Assembly: GCF_900176595.1 (NCBI RefSeq)
Contig: NZ_LT838813.1
Span: forward strand, 4,668,001 to 4,732,000
Direction of reading: 5' to 3'
Source of the DNA: Aquiflexum balticum DSM 16537
Lineage (GTDB): Bacteria; Bacteroidota; Bacteroidia; Cytophagales; Cyclobacteriaceae
DNA length: 64,000 bases
The notes under the pieces are model-generated. The model was not told where the DNA came from. It ran no database searches and worked only from the letters and a program-made list of their open reading frames with translations. Below are positions 27,488-36,950 of the stretch, in pieces (the first letter of the stretch is position 1; each line of letters opens with the position of its first letter). The translations under genes were made by a program, and so were the position numbers.

Positions 27488-28063
27488 ATGATTTCCCTGA
27501 CCCCATCACATATCATCGAATACCTGTTTTGCCCGAGGTTTACTTATTATGAATATGTACTTACTATTCCACAGTATGAAGAAAAGAATTATAAAGTGGT
27601 AAAGGGAAGGGATCTGCATGACCAGAAACTGGAAAGAAACAAGGATTACCTGAGAAAAAAAATCGGGGTAAAAAAAAAATGGATGGACCAATACCTGACC
27701 AATGATTTTCTGAGGGGAAAAATAGATGAAGTTTTGCTATTGGAAGACGGGACCATGGCCCCGTTGGATTTCAAATTTGCGGAATACAAAGAGCGCATTT
27801 TTGAGACTTACAAGCAGCAACTGATTTGTTATGCGATTTTGATTGAGGAGCGATTTGGTAAAAAAGTCAACAAAGGGTACCTGGTCTATGTCAGAAGCAA
27901 AAACAAATTGATCGAAGTAAGTATCAGCAATGAGGACAAAAGAGAGATTATGAACAGCATTAGGGATATACAGGAAATAATGGAATATAATCGCTATCCA
28001 AAAGCTACGAAATATAAAAAGCGATGCTTAAATTGCACCTATAGGAATATCTGTGTGAAGTAA
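27488..28063 (+). CDS. cas4: CRISPR adaptation nuclease Cas4, 191 aa
   Basis: RecB-type nuclease with an iron-sulfur cluster that trims prespacers and helps fix PAM and orientation. The four cluster cysteines are C15 (EYLFCPRF) and C180, C183, C189 (RCLNCTYRNIC). Nuclease motifs are H in GRDLHDQK, D in GKIDEVLL, D-x-K in PLDFKFAEY and Q-x-x-Y in QQLICY. It is placed last in the operon, after cas2, rather than before cas1 as in many I-B loci. The CRISPR leader starts right after its stop. Confidence 0.93.
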   Translation: MISLTPSHIIEYLFCPRFTYYEYVLTIPQYEEKNYKVVKGRDLHDQKLERNKDYLRKKIGVKKKWMDQYLTNDFLRGKIDEVLLLEDGTMAPLDFKFAEYKERIFETYKQQLICYAILIEERFGKKVNKGYLVYVRSKNKLIEVSISNEDKREIMNSIRDIQEIMEYNRYPKATKYKKRCLNCTYRNICVK

Positions 28064-28252
28064 TCCGCTTGGCAATTTATTTTATAATGAGCTAAAACCA
28101 ATTATTAACTGTTGATATTCAGTAATTTATACAAACGGAAAACCAATAAAAATGAACAAAAAAACGCTCTTTGACATCTTGAAAAACCAAAAAACAGGAA
28201 AACAAAAACATCTATATATCATTGATCATAAGGGGATTAAGGCTACTGGCGA
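28064..28252 (+). promoter_or_regulatory. CRISPR leader
   Basis: An AT-rich 189-base stretch between cas4 and the first repeat, with many A-runs and CTCTTTGACATCTTGAAAA near 28168-28186. The array is oriented away from it, the far end of the array carries the decayed repeat, and the duplicated spacer copy sits at position 1, all consistent with new spacers entering here. It should contain the pre-crRNA promoter; I did not pin the exact elements. Confidence 0.75.
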
Positions 28253-31200
28253 CCTCCTAAGACAAATCCAAAACAACAAGGATTGAAACTAGCAATAGGA
28301 ATCAGAGCCTCAGCTTCTGTGGGTTCCTCCTAAGACAAATCCAAAACAACAAGGATTGAAACTTGGGGCGTTGGCTTATGATTCTGAAGCTGTCAAAACC
28401 TCCTAAGACAAATCCAAAACAACAAGGATTGAAACAAATACTATCATGAGCACTTGGGCAGAAACCATATCCTCCTCCTAAGACAAATCCAAAACAACAA
28501 GGATTGAAACTTCACTCCCGATCAAGCTGAAGCGTATGTTCTTCAACCTCCTAAGACAAATCCAAAACAACAAGGATTGAAACTTCACAGCTGTACAAGT
28601 CAGTGAGAAAACGAAATGGGCCTCCTAAGACAAATCCAAAACAACAAGGATTGAAACAAAACCATCAGGTTACCATATTCATCGGTGACAGCCCCTCCTA
28701 AGACAAATCCAAAACAACAAGGATTGAAACTAAGCCGCTTATCGACAAAGAGATCAAAGATTTCCTCCTCCTAAGACAAATCCAAAACAACAAGGATTGA
28801 AACTCCGCCCCGGAGAGCTGCGCAGGCTCAAAGTGGCCACCTCCTAAGACAAATCCAAAACAACAAGGATTGAAACTAGCAATAGGAATCAGAGCCTCAG
28901 CTTCTGTGGGTCCTCCTAAGACAAATCCAAAACAACAAGGATTGAAACAGGTCTCCATTTCTTCCTGCATTTCTTCAAGGTCATCCTCCTAAGACAAATC
29001 CAAAACAACAAGGATTGAAACAGTGATATTTTGGTCCTGCCCATTGAAGAACATACGCCTCCTAAGACAAATCCAAAACAACAAGGATTGAAACCGGTGA
29101 CGGATGCCAATGGCTGTGAACAGTCTACTTCCTCCTAAGACAAATCCAAAACAACAAGGATTGAAACTATGGAGGTGGAGAAGAAACACAGAACGAAACT
29201 ATGTCCTCCTAAGACAAATCCAAAACAACAAGGATTGAAACTAAGTAACAAATCCACCAACAAAAAGACTGTTGTTTCCTCCTAAGACAAATCCAAAACA
29301 ACAAGGATTGAAACCTATCCCTGATAGGTTGGAATTGAAGATCGGACCGCCCTCCTAAGACAAATCCAAAACAACAAGGATTGAAACTCTCAACTCCCTC
29401 GGTGGATGGGATCATGTACTTTGCCTCCTAAGACAAATCCAAAACAACAAGGATTGAAACCGGTCGGAGGGATGACCGCATCCACTCCACCACAGACCTC
29501 CTAAGACAAATCCAAAACAACAAGGATTGAAACTCCGCTGCTTCTATGGAGAGCATCTATGGGATCCCTCCTCCTAAGACAAATCCAAAACAACAAGGAT
29601 TGAAACGAATATTGTCGACAACGACACTGCAGGATTCAAAAACCTCCTAAGACAAATCCAAAACAACAAGGATTGAAACCAAAGCAGGCCCTTCACCAGG
29701 AGGTGATCGAAGGATCCTCCTAAGACAAATCCAAAACAACAAGGATTGAAACAATTCCTTTGATCTGCTCCAGTCCATCGCACATTTTCCTCCTAAGACA
29801 AATCCAAAACAACAAGGATTGAAACTAACGGCTCGCAGGTTGCGGTAGTGCCGGCAGGGGGCCTCCTAAGACAAATCCAAAACAACAAGGATTGAAACAA
29901 CCAGTTGAATTGATTATCCTTTTGGTCTTTACTTCCTCCTAAGACAAATCCAAAACAACAAGGATTGAAACTCATATCATCGGGCGATGATTTGAACCTA
30001 AAGTTTTCCTCCTAAGACAAATCCAAAACAACAAGGATTGAAACTCTTTCTGTCAATTTCAAGTAATTGTTCTCTAGCTTCCTCCTAAGACAAATCCAAA
30101 ACAACAAGGATTGAAACGAAAGACTACCATTCCAATTCACTTCGGGCGGCCAACCTCCTAAGACAAATCCAAAACAACAAGGATTGAAACAAAATAGTCC
30201 AGGAGAAGTTGAACAAATCAGAGGTGCCTCCTAAGACAAATCCAAAACAACAAGGATTGAAACTTTCAAAGGTTTTAAATCTCTTTTTACGATATTATCC
30301 CTCCTAAGACAAATCCAAAACAACAAGGATTGAAACACAGGAAGGAACTATCTTCCGGGGGAATGCTTCATCCCTCCTAAGACAAATCCAAAACAACAAG
30401 GATTGAAACGCTTCATTAGGATTAACTAGAACACATGGAGGTAAACCTCCTAAGACAAATCCAAAACAACAAGGATTGAAACTTGAACACAATCAAGAAA
30501 ACAAAATCAATAGACCTTCCTCCTAAGACAAATCCAAAACAACAAGGATTGAAACTAAATCTTGCCCTGGGTAAATCTATTACCATAATCTCCTCCTAAG
30601 ACAAATCCAAAACAACAAGGATTGAAACCCATTTTCTTGTATTGCTTATCCCAAGCTCGGTATTTCCTCCTAAGACAAATCCAAAACAACAAGGATTGAA
30701 ACTCCCGATAACTATCGGGATGATTTAAGAATGACGCCCTCCTAAGACAAATCCAAAACAACAAGGATTGAAACTTGCTTCTGCGGAATCTGAAAAGACT
30801 TTAAAAATTACCTCCTAAGACAAATCCAAAACAACAAGGATTGAAACTTGAACACAATCAAGAAAACAAGATCAATAGACCTTCCTCCTAAGACAAATCC
30901 AAAACAACAAGGATTGAAACAAGGTTTTGATACTTCGTGAAGATGGTAGGCAGGAACCTCCTAAGACAAATCCAAAACAACAAGGATTGAAACGGAAAAG
31001 ATAATGGTTGGGATTTTGATAAACTAAAACCTCCTAAGACAAATCCAAAACAACAAGGATTGAAACTGTCCTCGAAGTCTGTATAAGATCCCAAAAATTT
31101 CACCTCCTAAGACAAATCCAAAACAACAAGGATTGAAACTGATTATCCTGAATTACTTGGGATAAACATTACCAATCCTCCTAAGACAAATCCAAAACAA

Positions 31201-31723
31201 CAAGGATTGAAACCAGTCTTATAGTTACTTACCTTAAGACCTCCTTTAGCCTCCTAAGACAAATCCAAAACAACAAGGATTGAAACTTTCTGTGATTACA
31301 AAAGTGATAGATATGAAATACGCCTCCTAAGACAAATCCAAAACAACAAGGATTGAAACTATATCTCATATCAAACGTCTATTTCAGTCACATTTCCTCC
31401 TAAGACAAATCCAAAACAACAAGGATTGAAACATTTTGGTTTACTAAGGCTTAGGCCATTCCCAGTTTCCTCCTAAGACAAATCCAAAACAACAAGGATT
31501 GAAACCAAATGGTATCCCTGATCCGGAAAGCAGGAATGAGCCCTCCTAAGACAAATCCAAAACAACAAGGATTGAAACTGAAATTCTGAACAAAAGCACC
31601 GAGTCCAAGACGGTCCTCCTAAGACAAATCCAAAACAACAAGGATTGAAACATTCCTTCATCCGCACTTCGTTTACACGTTGCTCCGCCCCCAAGGCAAA
31701 TCCAACACAATAAGGATTGAAAC
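28253..31723 (+). CRISPR. Type I-B CRISPR array: 48 repeats (37 nt), 47 spacers
   Basis: The 37-nt repeat begins CCTCCTAAGACAAATCC and ends AACAAGGATTGAAAC; I counted 48 copies, the last (31687-31723) degenerate with six mismatches. Spacers are 35-37 nt. The ATTGAAAC 3' end is the usual crRNA handle of I-B systems, which places transcription on the plus strand from the leader at 28064-28252. Spacer 1 (28290-28325) and spacer 9 (28877-28911) are the same sequence apart from one extra terminal T. Spacers 31 (30483-30518) and 36 (30848-30883) differ by one base. Spacer 34 (30703-30737) contains a hairpin TCCCGATA-AC-TATCGGGA. Open frames on the minus strand inside the array are repeat artefacts. 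Confidence 0.99.
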
Positions 31724-31836
31724 GCTAATTGGGACTTTAAACCCATAGGAATTTTGGAAACTCCCAAACCAAGTCTAAAAATTGGGGATTGGCGAAAATC
31801 AATAATTTTGATATGTTGGATGATAAAAATATTCCT

Positions 31837-31865
31837 AACCCATTTCCTGTTGAGAATGGGTTTTT
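31837..31865 (+). terminator. Rho-independent terminator after the CRISPR array
   Basis: AACCCATT (31837-31844) and AATGGGTT (31855-31862) form an 8-bp stem with a 10-base loop, followed by TTT. It lies about 115 bases after the last repeat on the same strand, so it may end the pre-crRNA. Confidence 0.6.
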
Positions 31866-31915
31866 GATGTAAATTCACGGCGCCATTGACAGCAGAAAAT
31901 CAGTGGTTTTTTCTT

Positions 31916-32461
31916 ATGTCACTTCATTTCAAAACAGCCGAAACCTATGAGGAATTTGTCGGCATCCTTGATCTCCAGCAACAAAACCATATCAAAAATC
32001 TTGATTCCATCGATCAGGGTTTTGTCTTTGCAGAGCACAGTGTTGAGGACCTTGTCAAAATGAATTCATTTGCCCCGCATATCATTGCCAAAGATGAAGA
32101 CCTTGTGGTGGCTTACATTCTTGGCATGACAGTGGCAAGCCGCTTCGATATTGAGATGTTGATACCGATGTTTGAGCAATTTGATGAAATAGAAGTCAAC
32201 GGTACACCGCTTTCAGCATATAATTATATCGTGGTCGGTCAGGTGGCCGTCGCAAAAGATTACCGTGGACAAGGGATTTTTGACCAATGTTATGAACTTT
32301 ATAAAGAAGTCCATGGAGATAATTTTGACTTTGCCATTACCGAAATTTCTGAGCGCAATCACCGGTCTCTCATGGCCCATTACCGGATTGGCTTCCGGGA
32401 ACTCAGCCGCTATGTCAATGAAGACGATGAAGTTTGGATTATTGTGGCTTGGGATTGGTAA
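31916..32461 (+). CDS. GNAT-family N-acetyltransferase, 181 aa
   Basis: The start used is ATG at 31916 (MSLHFKTAETYEEFVGIL); a TTG at 31886 would add ten unlikely residues. The GNAT core is visible: YNYIVVGQVAVAKDYRGQGIFDQCYELYKEV contains the acetyl-CoA loop R-G-Q-G-I-F, followed by FAITEISERNHRSLMAHYRIGFREL, the usual N-R-S-L-x-x-Y-x-x-x-G-F motif of the last strand and helix. It should be cytosolic. The substrate cannot be told from the sequence. It is a single gene between the CRISPR array and the convergent hisIE gene. Confidence 0.88.
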   Translation: MSLHFKTAETYEEFVGILDLQQQNHIKNLDSIDQGFVFAEHSVEDLVKMNSFAPHIIAKDEDLVVAYILGMTVASRFDIEMLIPMFEQFDEIEVNGTPLSAYNYIVVGQVAVAKDYRGQGIFDQCYELYKEVHGDNFDFAITEISERNHRSLMAHYRIGFRELSRYVNEDDEVWIIVAWDW

Positions 32462-32509
32462 TCAGGAATATTTTGATGTTTTGAAAAGATCCAGTCAGAG
32501 ATTTGATTT

Positions 32510-33118
32510 TCAGCTTCCCCTGTGCCTTTTGATCAGCACTTCCATCACTTCATCGAGTTCCATTTCTTTGGCTTCGAGGAGAATCAGGTAGTGGAACAGC
32601 AGGTCAGCGGCTTCTCCCAAAAATAAATCTTTGTTATCGTCTTTGGCCTCTATAACTATCTCGACTGCCTCCTCCCCTACTTTTTGGGCTATTTTATTGA
32701 TTCCTTTAGCAAAAAGCGAAGCGGTATATGATTGATCTGTGGGGTTGTTTTTCCGGTCCTTGATGATGGCCCTCAGGTGGTCTATAAATAAGGTTTTGCT
32801 GTTGTTGATCTCCCCAAAACAGGTGTCATCACCCTTATGGCAAACAGGACCTGTGGGTTTTACTTTTACCAGAAGGGTATCATTATCACAATCGACTGTG
32901 ATGGATTTTACTTTGAGAAAATTCCCGGAAGTTTCACCTTTTGTCCAAAGTCGCTGTTTGGTCCTGCTAAAAAAGGTGACATTTTTTGTTTCCAGGGTTA
33001 CATCTATGGCTTCCTGATTCATATAGCCCAGCATCAAAACCTTGTTCGATTCCTCATCCTGAATAACTGCCGGAACGAGACCCTCTACCTTTTCAAAATC
33101 TATATTTAAGTTGTTCAT
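32510..33118 (-). CDS. hisIE: Bifunctional phosphoribosyl-AMP cyclohydrolase / phosphoribosyl-ATP pyrophosphatase HisIE, 202 aa
   Basis: Catalyses the second and third steps of histidine synthesis. The N-terminal HisI domain (1-110) has TKQRLWTKGETSGN, VDCDNDTLL and the zinc-binding CHKGDDTCF. The C-terminal HisE domain (about 115-202) is MazG-like with KGINKIAQKVGEEAVEIVIEAKDD and EAADLLFHYLILL. The fusion has the normal length. It lies downstream of hisF on the same strand but separated by 355 bases of low-complexity repeats, so the usual his-operon contact is interrupted. Confidence 0.96.
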   Translation of the reverse strand: MNNLNIDFEKVEGLVPAVIQDEESNKVLMLGYMNQEAIDVTLETKNVTFFSRTKQRLWTKGETSGNFLKVKSITVDCDNDTLLVKVKPTGPVCHKGDDTCFGEINNSKTLFIDHLRAIIKDRKNNPTDQSYTASLFAKGINKIAQKVGEEAVEIVIEAKDDNKDLFLGEAADLLFHYLILLEAKEMELDEVMEVLIKRHRGS

Positions 33119-33473
33119 TTTTTCCTTTTTGGGTAAGGTGGTATACTAATTACCCCTGTCTATATGTTTTAATTTTTTCCTAATTAATTGGTTGGAATTC
33201 CGAAGTCTGATGCCTGAAGACCGAAGACGGAAGACGGAAGACGGAAGTGTATCTCACCTCTCGTTTCTCGTGTCTTGGCTCCCCGAAATTCTTCGGGGCA
33301 GGCTTTGGTTCTTGGTTCTAGCTATTAGCTCTTGCTTCTCGTCTCTCGCTTCTCGTCTCTCACTTCTCGTCTCTCACTTCTCGTCTCTCGCTTCTCGTCT
33401 CTCGCTTCTCGCTTCTCACTTCTTGCGTCTTGCGTCTTGTGTCTCAAGTCTCACATCTCAGATCCAAATATCC
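33119..33473. repeat. Intergenic low-complexity repeat tract between hisIE and hisF
   Basis: Holds CCGAAGACGGAAGACGG tandem units (about 33200-33249), then a hairpin CCCCGAAATTCTTCGGGG (33281-33298) inside GGCTCC...GCAGGCTTTGGTTCTTGG, then a long run of CTCGCTTCTCGTCTCTCACTTCTCG-type units (about 33310-33465). The same composite recurs at 15.3, 37.9 and 42.7 kb. No gene is seen; long open frames here are artefacts of the period. Confidence 0.7.
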
Positions 33474-34229
33474 TCATTTCCTCACAAATACTCCTTCCAA
33501 CTCTAAATAAGCTTTTAAATCCGGAATAGGAATTTCTTTGAAGTGGAATATACTTGCTGCTAAAGCGGCATCTGCTTTTCCAAAGGTAAAGACATCTTTG
33601 AAATGTTGCATATTCCCTGCCCCGCCTGAGGCAATCACAGGAATGGTCAGCATAGCTGAAATTTCCGCTGTAATCTCATTGGCAAAGCCGCCTTTGGTAC
33701 CGTCATGATCCATGGAGGTCAAAAGGATTTCCCCTGCTCCGCGGTCGCAGACTTCATTGGCCCATTCCTGTGTTCTCAGCAGAGTCGGTGTTCTTCCGCC
33801 ATGGGTATGTACAAAATCAAGTCCGTCTACATTCCTGGTATCAATGGCAACTACAATACATTGGGATCCAAATTCCTTGGCCATTTTGTTGATCATTCCG
33901 GGGTTTTTGACAGCAGCTGAATTGATGGAAATCTTATCAGCACCTGCGCCCAACAGAACCTTGACATCCTCAACAGTAGATATCCCCCCGCCCACCGTAA
34001 AAGGAATATTGATGGCCTTTGCTACTTTGGTGACCAATTCGGCCAAAGTTTTTCTTTTATCAACCGTAGCGGTGATATCCAAAAAGACAAGCTCATCAGC
34101 CCCTTCATCTGAATAGATTTTCGCGAGTTCTACAGGGTCACCTGCATCCCTTAAGTCCACGAAATTTACACCTTTTACGGTTCTGCCATCTTTGATATCC
34201 AAGCAGGGGATTATTCTTTTGGTCAACAT
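33474..34229 (-). CDS. hisF: Imidazole glycerol phosphate synthase subunit HisF, 251 aa
   Basis: Cyclase subunit that joins ammonia from HisH to PRFAR, giving imidazole glycerol phosphate and AICAR. It is a TIM barrel with the catalytic Asp in [14 protein letters not shown] (D11) and the second Asp in [11 protein letters not shown]. Phosphate-binding loops are [23 protein letters not shown] and [11 protein letters not shown]. Length is normal. The partner HisH is not within the window. Confidence 0.97.
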   Translation of the reverse strand: MLTKRIIPCLDIKDGRTVKGVNFVDLRDAGDPVELAKIYSDEGADELVFLDITATVDKRKTLAELVTKVAKAINIPFTVGGGISTVEDVKVLLGAGADKISINSAAVKNPGMINKMAKEFGSQCIVVAIDTRNVDGLDFVHTHGGRTPTLLRTQEWANEVCDRGAGEILLTSMDHDGTKGGFANEITAEISAMLTIPVIASGGAGNMQHFKDVFTFGKADAALAASIFHFKEIPIPDLKAYLELEGVFVRK

Positions 34230-34242
34230 TCAACAGTAAATT

Positions 34243-34298
34243 TTAAAACAAAACCCTCCAAGGGAATTTCACGATCGCTTTCGTGTACACTTGGAGGG
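34243..34298 (-). terminator. Rho-independent terminator after the glutamate dehydrogenase gene
   Basis: Outer stem CTTGGAGGG (34290-34298) with CCCTCCAAG (34254-34262), an inner CACGA/TCGTG stem, and TTTTGTTTT after it when read on the minus strand. It ends transcription from the gene at 34323-35741 just before hisF. Confidence 0.8.
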
Positions 34299-34322
34299 TA
34301 GATAAAAGACAAACCCTAATTC

Positions 34323-35741
34323 TTACGGGAAAATTCCCAAATCCATGTAACTGATTGCTATTCTTTCCAAGGCGAGTATAAAACCGGCTGTACGCAGACT
34401 TTCAATCCCTTTTTCTTTTCGGGTACGATTCATATCCTGATAGGCAGTTACCATTGTTTCTTCCAATCCTGATAAAACCAAATCCCTTTCAGAGGCACCT
34501 CTGATCAATGCATCTCTTTCTTCTTCAGTGAACTCCTCCCCTGTTGCATTTTCAATGGTTGCAAGAAGTTTGCGGTATTTTTCCATGTCGTACCTTTTTT
34601 CCAGTTTCCCAAAAGAAACCCTTGATAGATTTTTGAGCCACTCGAAATAGGAAACTGTAACACCACCTGCATTGAGGTACATATCCGGAATGATCATAAC
34701 ACCTTTCTCCAACAATACCTTTTCTGCTTCTTGGGTAACAGGCCCATTGGCTGCCTCACCAATAATTTTCGCTTTGATATTGGCTGCATTTTCAATGGTT
34801 ATTTGGTTTTCCAAGGCAGCCGGAATCAAAATATCACAGTCATAGGTCAGGATTTCCTTACTGTTTTTGATAAATTCGCCTTTCGGATATCCCTTAAAAC
34901 CTTTATTTTTTATTTGATACTTTTTCAATTCCTCGATATTGATTCCTGATTCGTCCCAGATACCTCCATTCCATTCCGCCACACCAATGACTTTTCCGCC
35001 TGCTTCGCTGATATATTTGGCTGAATAAAACCCCACGTTTCCAAGACCTTGGACAATCACTTTCTTACCCCTAAGTCCTTTGGTCAGTCCTAAGGCTTTC
35101 ATATCATCCTCTACATTGACTGCCTCTCTGATACCAAAAAACACACCCTGTCCGGTAGCTTCTGTCCTGCCCTCAATACCATGTTGGGATAGCGGCTTTC
35201 CTGTGACACAGCCTTTGGCATTGATCAATTCAGGACTAAAGGCTTCGAAGGTGTCTACAATCCATGCCATTTCTCTGGCACCGGTTCCATAGTCAGGTGC
35301 AGGTACGTCTATGGCAGGGCCTATGAATTTTTTCTTGATCAACTCAGCAGTATAGCGTCTGGTGATCCTTTCCAATTGGTTGACATTGTATTTCAGTGGA
35401 TTGATACTGATGCCACCCTTTGCTCCACCAAAGGGAATATTGACCAAAGCACACTTATAAGTCATCAAAGCGGCCAAGCCCTTTACTTCTTCCTCATCCA
35501 CAAACTCACTGTATCTGATACCGCCTTTTACGGGCAATTTATGATGCGAATGCTGAATACGATAACCTGTCAAGGTTTCGTAGGTACCATCATCATTTCT
35601 AAGGGGGAAATGAAACTTGTAAATACTGTTACATTGCTTGATCTGTTCCAATAATCCCGGGTGAATTTCCAGATGTTTGGCGGCATCATCCACAAAACTG
35701 CAAACATCATTGAAAAGACTATATTCAGTCGCTTTTTTCAT
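34323..35741 (-). CDS. Glu/Leu/Phe/Val-type dehydrogenase (probable glutamate dehydrogenase), 472 aa
   Basis: Interconverts an amino acid (most likely glutamate) and its 2-oxo acid with NAD(P). The substrate-binding motif KGGIRYSEFVDEEEVKGLAALMTYKCALVNIPFGGAKGGI is complete, with the catalytic Asp in PAPDYGTG. The Rossmann domain reads VIVQGLGNVGFYSAKYISEAGGKVIG. The length exceeds that of the classic hexameric enzyme of about 420-450 residues by a C-terminal extension. A leucine dehydrogenase would be shorter. Single gene with its own terminator. Cofactor preference not determined. Confidence 0.92.
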   Translation of the reverse strand: MKKATEYSLFNDVCSFVDDAAKHLEIHPGLLEQIKQCNSIYKFHFPLRNDDGTYETLTGYRIQHSHHKLPVKGGIRYSEFVDEEEVKGLAALMTYKCALVNIPFGGAKGGISINPLKYNVNQLERITRRYTAELIKKKFIGPAIDVPAPDYGTGAREMAWIVDTFEAFSPELINAKGCVTGKPLSQHGIEGRTEATGQGVFFGIREAVNVEDDMKALGLTKGLRGKKVIVQGLGNVGFYSAKYISEAGGKVIGVAEWNGGIWDESGINIEELKKYQIKNKGFKGYPKGEFIKNSKEILTYDCDILIPAALENQITIENAANIKAKIIGEAANGPVTQEAEKVLLEKGVMIIPDMYLNAGGVTVSYFEWLKNLSRVSFGKLEKRYDMEKYRKLLATIENATGEEFTEEERDALIRGASERDLVLSGLEETMVTAYQDMNRTRKEKGIESLRTAGFILALERIAISYMDLGIFP

Positions 35742-35794
35742 AAAACTGTTATTTTGGTTCTGTCCCGAAGGTACAAATCATTTGACTAAAGTTC

Positions 35795-36886
35795 TTAACC
35801 GGAGGGTATGATATTTCCCAGGTTTTTCCAGATATCATCCAAAAAGGTAAAGGGAACCAATGATGCATCAGGACTGAGACCCATCCTGACCAAAACCAGA
35901 TTTTGGGAAGGAATAACACAAACATATTGCCCATCCTTTCCCAAACCACAGAACATGTCTGAGGGGGCATTTGGGGCGTATGAATTTGGTAACTTTACCT
36001 GAACCTGTGGTATCATAAAAGACTCCGTATCATTAAGCCACCAAAGATAGCCATAAGCTTCATTGATATCCTGGGACTGGGTTATCATTTGTCCAAAGTA
36101 GTTGCTGTCCTTGATGACTAAATCACCGTTCCATTTCCCCTCCGCCAAAATCAAAAGTCCAAATCTTGCCATCGACCTGGCATTACTGAAAAAAACATTA
36201 TTAAAATCAACCCTCTGCCAAGAACCTGTCATTCCGATTTTTGAGGCTAATTTATCATTGAAATATTGGGGAAATGAAATTCCTGTACTTCCTTCAATCA
36301 CTTTGTCCAATAAGGTGTAAGGTGCATTATGATAGGCCCATCGTGTTCCCGGTTCGGCCAGGAATTTAAGGTTTTCAGGAGTGAAATCATCTCTGCTGCC
36401 CGCTCCGTCATCCAAACCTGAAGTCATGGTCAATTGATGCCAAACGGTGATTTTGTTTTCTTGGGAAGCTGTCAGTGAAGTCCAACCTTTACCGAGATAA
36501 TCCGAACTTGGATTTTGGATATTTAATTTTCCCTCCTCTTGCGCAATCCCAATCAAAGTTGCTGTTAAAGTTTTCCCAGCCGAAGCCCAATACCAAAGTG
36601 AGTTTTCATCAAAAGGTTGGCTTCCTGCCAAGCGATTACCAAAATATTCTTCCATGACAATCTTGCCATCTTTGAGGATGATAAAGGCTCGGGTTCCGTT
36701 GTCCGCCAGCAGGGTTTTCAGGCTTTCTATTTCTGAAATATTCCAATTGAGTTCCTCAGGAGTAATATTTTCCCAAGTATTACCTGAAACAGGTGGGAAA
36801 TAAAATTCTGGATTTCCGGGGGTTGGTTCCTGTTTTTCTGAGCAGCTAATGAGCAAAACCAAAATTAAAAAAGTGTATTTCTTCAT
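35795..36886 (-). CDS. Beta-lactamase-class-C-like serine hydrolase, lipoprotein, 363 aa
   Basis: The start is ATG at 36884-36886 (MKKYTFLILVLLISC), which gives a lipoprotein signal with Cys15; 14 codons upstream were trimmed. It has the class C/DD-peptidase-like SxxK motif (S102-A-G-K105) and Y185-H-N187. Members act on beta-lactams, D-amino-acid peptides or esters; the substrate is unknown, and activity as a resistance enzyme is not implied. It should sit at the periplasmic membrane face. It is a single gene about 50 bases upstream of the dehydrogenase start on the same strand. Confidence 0.88.
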   Translation of the reverse strand: MKKYTFLILVLLISCSEKQEPTPGNPEFYFPPVSGNTWENITPEELNWNISEIESLKTLLADNGTRAFIILKDGKIVMEEYFGNRLAGSQPFDENSLWYWASAGKTLTATLIGIAQEEGKLNIQNPSSDYLGKGWTSLTASQENKITVWHQLTMTSGLDDGAGSRDDFTPENLKFLAEPGTRWAYHNAPYTLLDKVIEGSTGISFPQYFNDKLASKIGMTGSWQRVDFNNVFFSNARSMARFGLLILAEGKWNGDLVIKDSNYFGQMITQSQDINEAYGYLWWLNDTESFMIPQVQVKLPNSYAPNAPSDMFCGLGKDGQYVCVIPSQNLVLVRMGLSPDASLVPFTFLDDIWKNLGNIIPSG

Positions 36887-36950
36887 AAAATAAATTATAA
36901 CGGTTTTATATTCAAATAAATAAAACAAAATACAAATCTATAACGAATCC

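Noticed and set aside
19179-28063. Type III or type I-A effector alternatives for the cas genes
   Set aside because: Csh2-type Cas7, Cas5 of the h/b type and full-length fused Cas3 indicate type I-B; no Cas10 or Cas9 is present.
28698-31878. Many minus-strand open frames of 60-110 codons repeating FNPCCFGFVLGG and FQSLLFWICLRR
   Set aside because: They are translations of the CRISPR repeat and spacers in the antisense direction, not genes.
31886-31915. TTG start adding ten residues to the GNAT protein
   Set aside because: The added residues are not GNAT-like, and a better ATG lies at 31916.
33192-33529. Plus-strand frames rich in Ser/Leu/Arg between hisIE and hisF
   Set aside because: They are read from a short-period TCTCG/CTTCTCG repeat tract.
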